Assembly: GCF_015832195.1 (NCBI RefSeq) | Contig: NC_052045.1 | Location: forward strand, 5,952,001 to 6,016,000 | Direction: 5' to 3' | From: Motacilla alba alba | Taxonomy: Eukaryota > Chordata > Aves > Passeriformes > Motacillidae | Length of the DNA stretch: 64,000 bases | In this document: piece after piece, positions 44,598 through 56,562 of the stretch | How positions within the stretch are numbered: position 1 is the stretch's first letter | Layout: the number at the start of each line of letters is the position of its first letter | Notes under the pieces: generated by a model | Database searches by the model: none | Seen by the model: the letters and a program-made list of their open reading frames with translations, nothing else | Told to the model about the DNA's origin: nothing | Translations under genes and position numbers: made by a program

Positions 44598-46548
44598 GAT
44601 GGGACCAGCAGCAGCCAGCCATGGACAGGAGGATATGTGTCCCCTGCCACCTGCCACAGCTCAGGTCTGGCCAGAGGCTCCATCCTGAGCCTGAACAAGG
44701 CTGGGATCCAACCTTGGCCCCAGGACAGATTCTCCATCCTGCCCAGCAGCAAGTGGCTGTGGAGAGATGGAGGGAATTGTGCTGGGGGACGTTTTCATGG
44801 CTGGGGAGGCACTGCATGGGTGAAGCTCCTTCTGCCAGGACAAGAGGTGAAGGGGAAGCCAGGAATGGGATGACTGAGAGCAGACAGGGGCATCATGGCA
44901 TGGGATGGGCATGGCACGGATCATCAGTGTGGAATTGTCATGGCATGGGATCCGCCCTGTGTGTCACACACACCTCCAGCTCTCCTGCACCACCCGGGCT
45001 TCCCATCATCACCAAATACTCCTCAAGCACAAAGGAGGGACCTCCCTGAGCTACAGGCCCGATTGCCCTCTCAGGCAAAGCTGTGGATGTCACCCCTAAC
45101 CCTCTCCTGTCACTGCAGTGACATGGACTGCCTGGGAAGTGCTTGGAGAGCCTCTGCTTGGACACCCTGACGATCACTTTGCATGTAGCTCTTTACCTCT
45201 TGCACATCTTTGTGCATCCTGGCTAGATCTCTCTCTGGTCTAAGCCTCTGCTCCTAGAAAAGGGATTTAAGCAAGGCTGAGGGCAGGAGGCAGGGAAGCA
45301 GGGGTGCTGGAGGTCTGAGCTTTGTGATCCACCCAAGAACAGGAGGAGAAGCTGCCCGTGGGCACGAGGGTCTGAACCCCAGCACTGCTTCAGCCCGTGG
45401 CCACACCACAGCCTGGGAAGGTGACCCGGAGCAGCTCCCTCAGCGAGCCCTAGGAAATGGTGGGACAGGCTGGAGCCAGCCCCCCGTGGAAAAGCAGCCT
45501 GGGCCCCCAGCAGCTCTGGGGAGCGAGCAGGCATTCCAGCAATTCCCTGCGCAAACAGCGCGGGATAATCCATCTCCCCTGTTTATTTGCACAAGATAAT
45601 TTTTTTGTTGACACTCGAGAACCTTCTTCCTCTGGTCCCCCTTCCCTGGGTTCTAGAAAATGTTAACTCCTGGTCTCACAGCAGCACCAGAGCCCTCCCT
45701 GTGCCAAATCAGGAAAGCTGATGGAACCTGGGCAGGCAGCAATGGCCAGTGCTGGGTTTGAGCCTGGCCATGGTGAGCAGGGAGAGCGGCTGCTGCTGTG
45801 TCCCCAGGCACTCCCTGCAGTGTCCTGTCCCCTCCACAGCATTGCCCTGGCTCCCTTGCCCAGCCCCTTGGCCCCCCTGCCAGAGCCCACCTGCCCCCAC
45901 CAAAGCCCCTTTGTTGATATTTCGGCTGTCAGAGAAAAATACAGCCCCTACCAAAGCACCTTCAGAGCTCAGGATGCTCCAGCCCCAGCCAGATGGGCTT
46001 TCTCCAGGAAGAGCACAAGAAATCAGTCACGTTCAGGGCGATTTCATCCCCTGGGTGTCCTCCCACGTTCTGCCGGGCTGTGGTTTGTACTTCTGGAGTT
46101 GCTTAATCACCCCTTTGGACCTGCCTTCAAAGACAGTGCCTAATCCCTCCTGGAAACCTCCTAATACCTTTGGCTGCTTCGCTGCTTCGTGGCCATGAAT
46201 TATGGTGGGCCTGGCCAGTCCTTCCTCAGCATCAGCTCTCCTGGCTATTCACCATCCCCCATGGCTTCAGAGGGGTGTTCAGACTTTAAAGTGACCCCCA
46301 AGACTTGTCATCCCTGCACATCCACCACTCCAGTCACCGGCCACTGGAATGGTATGCCATGGCTGGGGCGCTGGGGAACCATAGACAGCATTTGGGACCA
46401 AAGCAGCAGAGGAGGGCTCTGTGTGTGGTTTCCAGCAGAAGAACAATTTGTAATTCTTCTTTCATTGTCCCGCTACACGAGGGAAACATCACTTTGCCAG
46501 GAAGTCGTGCCACAATGATTCACAAGGATCAGCTTGGGCTGCTCAAGT

Positions 46549-46615
46549 GAAAAAAAAAAAGAGTAAATCACAGAATCCCAGAGTGGTTTGGGTTAGACAG
46601 GATCTTAAAGCTCGT
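46549..46615 (-). mobile_element. Short CR1 tip, antisense, preceded by an A run
   Basis: An A run at about 46549-46560 is followed by AATCACAGAATCCCAGAGTG, GTTTGGGTTAGACAGG and ATCTTAAAGCTC. Only about 50 bp of CR1 3' end remain. Confidence 0.82.
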
Positions 46616-49600
46616 CTCGCAGTTTTATGTGCCCACAATTCCACCCACCACAGCCACAGCTCCCAGCTCTGCTCCCACTGGAGCAGGGCATCACCCCAGG
46701 GCCATCCCCACCTGGCCATGGGGACAGCTGTGGCATAGCCAGGTCCAAAAGCCACCACAGAAAACAGGAAAACCCCACCACAAATTCCAGAGCCTACACC
46801 AAAACCCACTCCCAGCACAAATGCTGCCATTTCCTCGTCCTTTTTGGGGTACATACAGACCCCATACAGCAGCTTGGCCGCACCAATCCTCAGATTAGGG
46901 CCTCTTACAGCGGGAGGCTTTTCCTCCTCCTTAGGGACAAAGTGCAGGTGTCTCTGCAGGGCTCTGCCCCAAAGCAGGAGATTCCTTGATTGCAGAATTG
47001 GGTCTGAATAAAGAAGTCTGGTCCAGGAATAACAACACTGGCAGCGACAGAGTGCTTTATATAATGTCCTGTAATAAACGATATTACGGCATTACCAGGA
47101 GACAGGAGTGCACAGGGAAGGAAGGAACAGACGTGACAGTGATAAATCAATCTGGAGAAGAAATACCAAATGCAATATACTCTTTGCCTCCTTTTGTTCG
47201 GGGCTCTGTAGATGTTTGCAGGTTGGAATCAGGGAGCTTGCAGGAACCTGCTCCGGCACCGAGCGGAGTTTATTAAACCCCTCCGTAAACAACCTCTGCA
47301 AGGCACCTCTCCCACTCCCCCTGCTCCTCTCTGGCAGATGTTGGACAGATGTGCAGCGCTGCCAGGCAGGGGGGGCAGCGCTTCCAGGTGAGATAATTCA
47401 TCCTTAAATTGCTCCCGATGAGGATAATGTGGGATGTAAGGAAGCTGACAATAAAATTGGTTCTAAAAGTCGCCAATTAGGGAGGAAACCACGAAAGAGG
47501 TGAGCAGAGACAGCGGCTCCCTGACATGGGCACTGAAAGGCTGTGGTCTCAGGAGGCTGGAGCTGGAGGGCAGAGCTCTCCCCCAGCCTGCACCCCAAAA
47601 CACAGAGCAGGGCTCTCTGCAGTGGGGCAGGGAATGCTCCCCATTCCCGAGGCTGTTTCAGGGCTGTGGCTATGAGATAATTTAACTTTGGAGGCCTCCC
47701 TTCAGCAAGGGCCTTAATCACACATCTCATTTCCAACACTTAAGTGAGTCCATTGACTTCAATGATTTTCTTCAAAGGAACAACAGAGACATTTAAGGCA
47801 CTGAGCCCTGCTGGATCAGCCCTGAGCTCTCCTCCCAGGGCTCCAAATTGACCACTTGCTTTTATGTAGGGCTGGGGTTTTTTTCCCTATCTTTGATGCT
47901 GTTAATTTACTGCTCTTATGACTTTTAACCAGAGGGAACAAGAGGGCTGCGATTATTTTTTTTTTAACTCTGGAAATTAGCAGGAAAAAATGGTGACCTG
48001 TGACTCCATCCCAAGGTATGAGGTTGTCATTCCTCATAAGATCTCCTGGAGTTTCACTCGCTCTGTCACGCTGCTCTGGCCAGGAGTTTTAATATTGGCA
48101 CGAAGGAAAATGATGGGATAACTGCCAATGCTTGGAGCTGCTATCTTAAGTAACATTAATCCAGCATTTCTTGAGTATTCCAGGTGGATTTGAGGTTTCC
48201 TCACACTGCTTTGGGGTGAAGCTCAATGGCTGGTGTGCAGCACTGCTGTGGGAGCTGCACGGCCTCAGCTGTCCCTTCTCTGCCAGACAAATGGGCATTC
48301 TGGGGACAACTGAGGGACACAGCCTGGCCCAGTGCCACAACTTAACCCTGCTGGTCCATGGCCCCTGAAGGCTCTGAAGAATAAATGATTCACAGCCATG
48401 ACTTTAGTGAGCTTTGGCTTTCCATTCTCTTATTTATCTTTACAGGGAAAAAGCAACATTTCTTCCCTTTCTGATGGGCCAGGGGAAAATAGGAGTGATT
48501 GCACCTTGTGCCACCAGCAGCTCCTCTCCAGCGGAGCCCCAGGACAAGGAGCCAGAGCCTGGAGAGCTGGGTGGGCTGTGCTGGGGTGGTGACACCACGG
48601 GCCAGGCTTTCCTGGGATGGGGAGGGAGCAGGGGGGACAAGAGGGGCCAGGAACAGGGCAGGATCCCAACAGGATCCTGGTTTTCTGGCTTGCAGCAGAG
48701 AGATCAGCTGGGCTCAGTGAGGAGGGTGCTCCTCCAGCCCTTTTTCCCTCAGAAGCAGGGACAGGAGCCAAGCTGACAGGGCTGGGTCCCCAGGACCCCT
48801 TCCCTCTGTGCCACCCCCCTGCCTCGTGCACTCTCCAGCCAACATCCCTTCTCTCTCTGCTCTTGCCTCTTCCTCTCCTTCCATTTCTGCTCCCGCCATG
48901 CCTTCCCCTCCCTGTCACCTCCACGCAGGCCCTCCCCCCTGCTTTATCCCTGGATACCAAGGGAGATTAGACTTTTTTAATTCCGGCTCGCTTTGGCCGC
49001 GCTGTCTCCGAGGCTGGCCCAGCGGCCGGGCTGGCTCAGATGTCCCCGTGTGCAGCCTTTCTGCCTGGCTACCCTTGTTTATTCCTCGTTCATTAGCTTC
49101 TTTACGTTGCTGGAGATCTGAGGCACTCACATGGAGCAGGAGGCTCGAAGTGACAGCAGTAAAAGGCGCTGCTAGTGAGATTATAGCTGCTCTGAGCTGC
49201 TGCTGGCGCGGGTGGGAGCGCTCGGAGGGCAGGGGCAGAGCACTGCCTTTGTGCCAGCTCAAAGGGCCCTGTCAGAGCGCGTCAGGCAGCCTCCTGGAAA
49301 AAGGGAACTTTCCAAAACCCCATGAGAACTGGTTAAATTAACCCTTTCCCCGGTGGCCACCCCTTGGGAGGCTCCAGGCATGAGGCAGGGAGCTGCCCGT
49401 GCCTGCTCTGGGCCCCGCCATAGATCGTGCGTGTGCCTCACGCTCTGCACAAACCCAGTGTTCCCTTTATCAACCGGCATATTTCTATCAAATCAGGACA
49501 GAAACTTGGAAATCTTGCCGTAAGTCAAGCAGAAAATTATCAGTCCACAATCAAAACACACCCCTTTGTCCTTAAGACATTAATTCCCTGAGCTGGCTCT

Positions 49601-49891
49601 ACTCGCACACAGGGCACTGCAGAGCCCTTGGCACTGGCCTGGTGGCCCACCCAACTCTGCAGCCACCCAACGTGGTCCCTTCTGTCTTTCCTGCCCTCAT
49701 TCCTGTGAGATCCTGTGGGAGAGGAGCAGGAGGGGAGAGGCTGATCCCTGCACATGGCTGGGTGATGCTGCATCTCTGGCAGCAGTGGCAGCAAGGGAGC
49801 ATTTCTCCAATAAACCCAAATTTCATTTAATTGCAGAGGATTCCTGAACTAGTGGGGCAGAGGAAGAGGCCGAGTGGTCCTCATCAGCTAC
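46616..49891. other. Unique noncoding sequence, no gene seen
   Basis: No repeats are recognised over 3.3 kb. The candidate element at 46985-47480 is listed separately. The stretches 47690-48180 and 48960-49330 are AT-richer or CpG-bearing patches (TTTTAATTCCGGCTCG, GCTTCTTTACGTTGC) that may also be constrained. Confidence 0.5.
46985..47480. promoter_or_regulatory. Candidate conserved element or small exon region
   Basis: An AT-richer block with TATATAATGTCCTGTAATAA, AACGATATTACGGC, CAGTGATAAATCAATCTGG and GATAATTCATCC. A plus-strand frame of 96 codons (46986-47276) crosses it with a less GC-biased residue make-up than most frames here. I recognise no domain, and no splice sites bound it clearly. 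Confidence 0.3.
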
Positions 49892-50011
49892 TCCACAGCC
49901 ATCCCTGGAAGTTCAAAAATGTGTGGATGTGGCCTTGGCAGTGCTGGGGGAACAGTTGGCCTCAGTGATCTCAGAGGCCTTTTCCAACCTTCTAGACTCT
50001 GTGATTCCATG
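49892..50011 (+). mobile_element. CR1 LINE 3' end, sense
   Basis: It contains AGCCATCCCTGGAAGTTCAA, AAATGTGTGGATGTGGCC, CAGTGATCTCAGAGGCCTTT and TCCAACCTTCTAG, and ends CTCTGTGATTCCATGG. It is an old-type copy with a deletion between GGCCTTGG and CAGTGCTGG. Confidence 0.92.
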
Positions 50012-51539
50012 GTTGAACAAATGCCCAAGCTCCCCGTGGCCAGCCCAGGCACAGCCAGCTGTGCTGTCACTGTGCTGGGATCCCTCAGGACAGTCAGGGT
50101 GTCTGCAGGCAGCCCCCGTGGTCCCCTGGACACTGGGGGAAGAGTCCGGATGCGTTGTCATCCCCCAGAGCTCCTGGGAAAGGGGCTCCTGCTCCCACTC
50201 CAGGGTGTTTACACTGAGCCCTGACAGATGGGCCCAGGCTGTGGATGTTTATACAGCATCTCCAGAGGCTCCAGATGGCCCCCGAGCTCCAGGCCGAGCT
50301 CCCCTCTCTGCTCCCAGCTGGGCTCCCCAGCCCAGGGCTCTGCCAGCGGGGCAGCATGGGGACAGGGGCAGTGCTGCCATCCAAACACCCCTGGGCTCAT
50401 CCCTCCCCATCAAACACTGCTGGCAGCATTGCTGGGGGCTCTCAGGTGTGTCACCACTGCCTTCAAAGTCCTCAGTAACCATTGGCTGAGGTACCTGCAA
50501 AGCCAGGGTCGAGAGGGGAAGGAAGCCCTGGAGGGTGGGGAACATCCCAGGTCCCAGCATCATCTCCTTGAAAGAAGGGCTGCAGCAGGACACTGGTCCC
50601 CGTGGTTGTTCATGGGGGATGGTGTGGGGACACATGGCATCAGAGGAGACAAAACCCTGCAGAAGCAAAATCCCTGTGTCCCTGTGCTTTGTGTGGGTGC
50701 CATGTGGCATGGTGTGCCATGCTATGGTCCCATGTGGCATGGTGTGATGGTCTGGCACGGTCCCTCCTGGCGTGGAACTGCTGTGGTGTCCCATGGGCTG
50801 CTGTGGTGTCCTTTGGAGTGGTGTGGTGTCCCCAGGAGTGACACGCTGTGGTGCCTCACAGAGCCACAACCAAGCCGTGGCACAGGCAGGAGCAGCTCTG
50901 GGTCCCTGCCAGCCCCAGCCCCGTGGCTGCCATGGCACAGCTGCCGTCACACACACAGTGCCTGCCCCCCAGCCAGCCTCTGCCAGGAGCCACGAACGCC
51001 CGGACTCCTCCAGGGACCTTTCCCTGGCTTGGCAGAGAATGGGGCACAGGGGCCACACAGCAGCCATGACATTTCCCTGCCCCCTGGCCCTTCCAAACGC
51101 ACCCAGAACTGGAAGGGGGATAATTGGTCCCTCCACGCTGTGCGCAGCGCCCGGGGGCACACGCGTGAGAACAGGTCCCTTTCACAATTTGCATCGTTCC
51201 AAGGGAAGCACATTTTTTTTCCCAAGTCCTAATGAATATTGCAAATTCCAAAGGCTCGGGGAGATGAGTCCTGCCAGGCCGGATCGCGCTCTGCAGAAAC
51301 ACTTTGTCACTTGCTGTTCCCATCACGGCGCTTTAACAGCCCGGCACGGTCGAGCTCATGATTCCGGACAGCGAATGCCTTCAAAGCCCGCACGGCCCCG
51401 GCTCCGCTTTCAGGTCATGGAAATGCCACTGTCACTTCGATGTCGAAATGTCCCCAACACGTTGTCAATAGGGATGTGAAATGCCCCCTCAAGGGGAAAG
51501 GAGACAAAGGGAGAGGGGCAGCCGCTGCTCCCGGTGACA
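50012..51539. other. Unique sequence with a low-complexity patch, no gene seen
   Basis: At 50690-50860 short words such as TGGCATGGTGTG and TGTGGTGTCC recur irregularly. Two long open frames (50228-51232 plus, 50249-51160 minus) overlap almost completely and cannot both be real. Neither has a domain. Confidence 0.5.
51170..51450. promoter_or_regulatory. Candidate conserved noncoding element
   Basis: It contains CACAATTTGCATCGTTCC, CCTAATGAATATTGC, CATCACGGCGCTTTAACAGC and TCATGATTCCGGAC. Several CpGs persist inside an AT-richer, repeat-free block just before the 23-bp array. Confidence 0.3.
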
Positions 51540-52117
51540 CAGACAGCGTTCCCAGAGACACAGAGCCCACATTCCCAGAGACAGAGCGCCCACATTCCCA
51601 GAGACAGAGCACCCACATTCCCGGGGAAACAGCACCCACATTCCCGGGGAAACAGCACCCTCATTCCCGGGGAAACAGCACCCTCATTCCCGGGGACTCA
51701 GAGCCCACAGTCCCGGGGACACAGAGCCCACATTCCCGGGGATACAGAGCCCACATTCCCAGGGACACAGCGCCCACATTCCCGGGGATACAGAGCCCAC
51801 ATTCCTGGGGTCACAGTGCCCACAGTCCCAGGGACGCAGAGCCCACAGTCCCGGGGACACAGAGCCCACATTCCCAGGGACACGGCACCCACATTCCCAG
51901 GGACACAGAGCCTATATTCCCGGGGACACAGCACCCACATTCTTGAAGACAGAGCATCCACATTCCTGGGGACACACAGCCCATGTTCCCGGGGACACAG
52001 CGCCCACATTCCCGGGGACACAGAGCCCACATTCCTGGGGACACAGAGCACACATTCCCGGGGACAGAGTGCCCACAGTCCTGGGGACACAGAGCCCACA
52101 TTCCCAGGGACACACAC
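51540..52117. repeat. Minisatellite, 23-bp unit, about 25 copies
   Basis: The anchor TTCCC within CCCACATTCCCGGGGACAC recurs every 23 bp, checked at 51549, 51572, 51595, 51618, 51641, 51664, 51687, 51710, 51733, 51756 and again at 51963, 51986 and 52009. I saw no indel at the points checked. Early units read GAGACAGAGC, middle units GGGGAAACAGC and later units GGGGACACAG, so variants cluster along the array. Stops are absent from some frames on both strands. Confidence 0.97.
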
Positions 52118-52348
52118 AGCACCCACCAGTCTGGCCCTGAGCCGGGGGGATCAGCACCTCCCTCAGAATTTCACTCATCACCTCTCTCTCAGCACCCGCA
52201 CTGGCACCCTGCCACAGGGGCATCCCTAAAAATCAGACAGGAAAAGGCCTTAAGGAGCAGCCCAGCCCTGTGTCACTCACTGCAGCACAGGGACAGTGCC
52301 AGGGCTGCCACCCCCCTGCCTGTGCCCATGTGTGTGCTCCTGCCTCGA
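52118..52348. other. Spacer between two tandem arrays
   Basis: Unique GC-rich sequence of about 230 bp with no recognised feature. Confidence 0.5.
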
Positions 52349-52460
52349 CACCCATCCCGCACCCATCCCGCACCCATCCCACACCCATCCCGCACCCATC
52401 CCGCACACATCCAGCACCCATCCCGCACACATCCAGCACCCATCCCACACACATCCAGCG
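52349..52460. repeat. Minisatellite, 10-bp unit, about 11 copies
   Basis: The unit ACCCATCCCG, with variants ACACATCCAG and ACCCATCCCA. In its second half the two types alternate, giving a 20-bp pattern. Confidence 0.95.
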
Positions 52461-54510
52461 TGCCCCTGCCATGCCACCCCGATTCCGTGCCATTAGGACA
52501 CATGCCAGTCTGCGCAGGGACAGCAGACGCCGGGGTAAGGGTCAGCATTCCCAAAGCTGTTTAATGCCCGCCATGGAGCACTGATTGCTTGGCTGGGATG
52601 CCAGCACGGCCACAGGGCTGAGCAGGGCAGCAGCAACAGCAACCAGGGGCTGGGAGCGCCGTCCCTGCCCAGGGGCATTCTCAGGAGAGCGGGAATGGAG
52701 CTGGCAGCGCGCCGGAGCTGTTCCATTAGCGCTGCTGCCGCCGCTTTGCTGAGCTAAATAACAATAATATCGCTCATCCCCAGAGGCAAGAGGCTGCTCT
52801 GAGGAAAAGGGACAGGAAGGAGGAAGCTGCTGTGCCTCATGGAAAGGCCAGGGATTTGTGCCAGCAGGCACAGCCCAGGCCCTGCAGGTGACAGGGACAA
52901 GGTGGTGGCACTGCCCACTGCACCAAGACTGGCAGTCCCATACAGGTAGCCCTGGTGACACCTGGATAATATTTACCAACAGCCCCAAGTTAATCCTTCT
53001 TTTATTTTCATGGTGTCATTACACCACGTTTTATGGCAAATCATTGTAAAAATTGCTGTGAGCACTTTGTCTGCCGTTCTCCTACAAAATACAGCGAATT
53101 CCACATCCCAGCTGAGCCTCGGCACTCGTGGGGACACACCTCCCATGGCTGCAGGATGCTCATAGGTTGCCACTAACTACTGCCATTTACTACTTGTGGC
53201 TATAAATATTTAAACAAACCAGGCAATTGTTGGCCCAGTGAATCAAAATGTTTGGCTGTTGCTGAAGGAAATGTGGGAAAAACCCAAGACAAGGTGGTTT
53301 CATCCTCGTCTTCCGCCCCTGCGTGCATGTGGATCCCAGCCTGCTTTGTTCTTCACAAATGGAATAGGACACAGGCAGTTAACCCAATAAATGAAATACT
53401 CACTATTATTATTCACCAGGAATGATCATCTCCACCAGGCTGGCAGGAGTGAGGGGTTCCATCCTTCTTGATGCTGCTGGAAGGGCTCAGGGAACACCAG
53501 AAAAAGCATTTTTCATCAGGCAGGGGCTGGTGATCAACCAGTCCTTGTGGTTTTCCTTTTTTTTTTTTTTTTTTTAATAATTGACACAATAATTTCCTTC
53601 CACACCTCTCTGTACTTTAATCACCTCTAACATGGGCGCTTCTCAGGTAATTTGACCTTTTCAATCTCTCTGTGCACGTCCCCCAGCAGCCTTTGGGCTG
53701 AGAACAAAACAAACGCTAAAATTAAACGTTGTTTTTAATCCTGGGTATTTTTGGTAGTGCTCTGCACTGCTGCTCTTTATTCCTCCAATCCATTTTTTGG
53801 CAATCGCTTCTCAGACACTTTAAACTCCTTCACCCATGAAATGCTCTTTGGGGAAACAGGAGCCAGAGGAATTCTCTGAAACCCTCAGCATCACCTCCCT
53901 GGTTTGGGTAATTTTGTTTGTTGGTTTTAAAATTGTCATGAGAAATGAACTCCAAAGGGAAGTAGCTTTAGTGTGAGGGGTAAATAATTAGAACCAGAAA
54001 AAAAAATCCTAATTTTTCAATACAATGAAGCAAGAGAGAACTTTGCCATTTCAACCCTAGCCAGAGGTGGTGCCCACACCCCTCAGCCTGTTGGGGACAT
54101 CTTGGAACATGGACACATGGAACCAGCAGCAAATCCTCATGGTCTTTATATGAAAAGAAAATATTTCAAGTGGCCAAGCACTCCCAGGGTGAAATTTGAG
54201 GCAGTTTCTCTCTGCAACGGCACCCACAAGAGCATGGCTGTGGCCCCTCCAGCACAGCCAGGGGAGCTGCAGGTGCCTGACCCCAGTGATGGGGCAGAGC
54301 AGCTCCTGAACAGGGATTTCTTGAATCATCAAAATTATTTATTTAGGCATTTTCATCTTGTTCAGGGAAATGTGTAGTAAAATCCTTCATTTCAATTCTA
54401 ATACAATCAAATTTTAAGGAAGAAACAGGAATATTGGTTTCCTGGGTTTTGACTTTTTTAATATTAAAAGAAAGAAATAGACAAAGAGTAGTAACTGAGC
54501 AGAGCCTCAC
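52461..54510. other. Unique, largely AT-richer noncoding sequence
   Basis: CR1-free. AT-rich patches at 52970-53060, 53180-53400, 53540-53790 and 53900-54050 hold TAAATAACAATAATATCGC-like and TATTATTATTCACC-like motifs. A run of T lies at 53557-53575. No coding frame of note. Confidence 0.45.
53557..53575. repeat. Poly-T run, about 19 bases
   Basis: A pure T run inside CCTTTT...TTTAATAATTGAC. It could be a decayed poly-A tail on the minus strand. Confidence 0.9.
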
Positions 54511-54569
54511 ATAAAAAAAAAAAACAAAAAAAACCCCAAAAAAAACCCAACAAAACAACAAAACAAACC
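54511..54569. repeat. A-rich low-complexity tract
   Basis: A runs interrupted by single C or CCCC blocks (AAAAACAAAAAAAA, AACAAAACAACAAAAC). It could be the tail of a decayed plus-strand retroelement, but nothing recognisable precedes it. Confidence 0.85.
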
Positions 54570-54879
54570 AACATTTCAAGTCCATTTTCTTTGACTGAGA
54601 TTAAACTGAGCTGGTTTGGTCTGTACAGCAGAAAGGCAGAGTTGGGGTCCTGGGTTGGAAAAGGGCTCATGAGGGTTCCCAGTAGCAGGAATGTCCCCAT
54701 GGTTTATGGATTTGTTCACCTCATGCTTGCATTGACAGGCCAGGATTTCAAAGAGAGCATAAAAACATCCCCAGCCTCGTTCAGCGGGGGAATGGGAACA
54801 GCAATAGCAGTGAGCAGTAGAACGTGCCCCAAAAGGCAGAGCTCCTGTTGGTGCTGCAGAGCTCGGGGTCTGATTTACG

Positions 54880-55320
54880 GGATCTGCACCCCGAGGAGAG
54901 AGGAAAACCCCTCCATGCCCGCGGAGCTCCTGCCGCGGTGCTCGGGATGCGCCGCGCTGGCGCTCCCAGGGCAATGCAGGCAGCACAACCTCCTGAGCTC
55001 CCGGGCAGGGCCCCGGCCCCAGAGCCCCTGGGTGCCGGCTGCTGCTGAGGAACGGGGTCAGGAGTGGGGGTCAGGACTGGGGTCCCACTCCTGGCAGCGA
55101 TGGGGTCGCTCCTGCGCTGTCAGGAGCCATCGCTCCCGAGCCAGGGCCGTGCCCTGTCCCCCCCACCTCAGGGTGTCACACCCAATCCTAACCCTAACCC
55201 AAACCCTGTGGGGTGCTCTTATCTCACCGTGATAACAAACTGTGGGGGTAACCCAAGCCCTTTCTCTGCTCGTCCCCGTGGCCGCCGGCGTCGCTTCTCC
55301 GGCGCGTTGGCTGCCAACAA
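54880..55320. promoter_or_regulatory. CpG-rich block, possible small CpG island
   Basis: CpG-dense spots at 54915-54960 and 55265-55310 (GTGGCCGCCGGCGTCGC, CTCCGGCGCGTTGG) flank less dense sequence. It includes the telomere-like run at 55186-55207. No exon is identified. Confidence 0.4.
55186..55207. repeat. Short telomere-like (CCCTAA)n run
   Basis: About three and a half units of the vertebrate telomere hexamer in the C-rich orientation, one of them altered to CCCAAA. It is short enough to arise by chance or double-strand-break repair, and it is not an array. Confidence 0.6.
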
Positions 55321-56562
55321 TTCATCTGCTGCCTCAGCTCATTATCTCTGTGGCGCAGCCAGGACCTGTTCTGGGTGGGAGAATTTGGGTCAGTGGGTTT
55401 CACAAGCTGTTCCTTGAGATGCCCTGGCACGTATTCAGCGTTTGGCATTCCATGTGGGAGCAGCCACCCATCCCCGTGCCCATGTCTCTGCATCCCCCCA
55501 GCCCCAGGCGAGTGTCACGGGGACAGCGAGGGGGGCTCAGGCAGCCCCAGGGAGTGGGTGGGGAGAAGAAGACTCCAAGGGACAGACAGAGCTGGGATGT
55601 TTTCAGTCTCCTCCTGTTTTCTTTTGTACAAGTCTGAATATTTTATCTGGCTGCGTGCATCGTCCCTGAACTTAAAAATAGCCGGGTTCCTTCCTGGTGG
55701 AATGGAGCAGTTTGCTTTTCCTAGATTTTTCACGCAGATTTCTTGTTCCCCTCACACCCAGTAATTGCTCCTGGAGCCAGGAGGGCGCGGGGAGGGTGCC
55801 TGGCCCTGCACACACACACTCCCCTCCCCTCTGTGCCACGGGGACAGGGCAGGTTTGGGCATGAGGGTGTTTCCCACCTCCCCAGGCTGGGTGCACACTG
55901 GTGGCTCTGATCCCACAGGGTGCTGAGGACAGGCCACTGATGGGGACAGCAAACCGCAGCCCTGCTCTTTAATAACCAGCCAGCAGCACAGTGAGAGAAC
56001 CCCTCAGGGGCACAGGGTTGGTGAGGGACACACTGGTCCAGGCCGTGGAGTGATTAACACTCAGTGCTTAAAGACAGATGGAGTGCTGGGGCTGGCTCCT
56101 GGAGTTTGGTTGATTCTTGTGATATCTCACATTCTCTTTGGTTTTGTGCAGGGGGACAATGAAAAACAAGGACTGACAGACTTACAGACACAAAATCTCT
56201 TTTTCCTGCCACTGTGCAAGTGTTAGGGACTGTCACAGGACAGGAGGGGGGCACACCTGAGCTGGGGTGGGGAAGCAAAGCTGTCTCCAGCAGCCACATC
56301 TGGGGTGCATCTCCCCTCCTGACTCTGGGCTGGCTCAGGCCAGGGTGAGTGAGGAGCTGTCACCCCATGCTGCATTTCCAGAGCAGGTGGCATTGATACG
56401 TGGATGCATCTCCTGGCATTCCCAGGAAATCTCCCCGACAAAGGCCACGTGGCAGTTTGGAGCCTGGGAGCAGCTCTCCCTCAGCACATGGGGTGAAGGA
56501 ATGGGTGGCACGACATGGTCAGGTGCCAGCAGCACCTCCTTCCCTTGTGCACTGTGAGACCT
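55321..56562. other. Unique noncoding sequence, no gene seen
   Basis: GC-rich with no recognised repeats apart from a short CA run near 55811. No coding support. Confidence 0.5.

Larger units (their letters stand above)
41986..46548. other. CR1-free unique sequence with two minisatellites, no gene seen
   Basis: Between the CpG island and the next CR1 copy no transposon is recognised. It holds the 23-bp repeat at 42362-42478 and the 20-bp repeat at 44479-44597. TGGCTTTAATAAAAACACTG near 44028 has an AATAAA signal on the plus strand. A short (TG)n run lies at about 44296-44307. No gene is supported. Confidence 0.5.

Noticed and set aside
50228..51232. Open frame of 334 codons on the plus strand (and 303 codons on the minus strand over the same bases)
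   Set aside because: The two frames overlap almost fully and share no recognisable domain. The region is GC-rich with low-complexity TGTGGTGTCC words. A real vertebrate gene would normally be split into exons.
51440..52229. Frames of 168 and 231 codons with Pro/His/Thr-rich repeats
   Set aside because: They are translations of the 23-bp minisatellite in different frames; no independent coding evidence.
52349..52460. Possible CRISPR-like array of short repeats
   Set aside because: The repeats are contiguous 10-mers with no unique spacers, and the DNA is from an animal nucleus. The other arrays also lack spacers.
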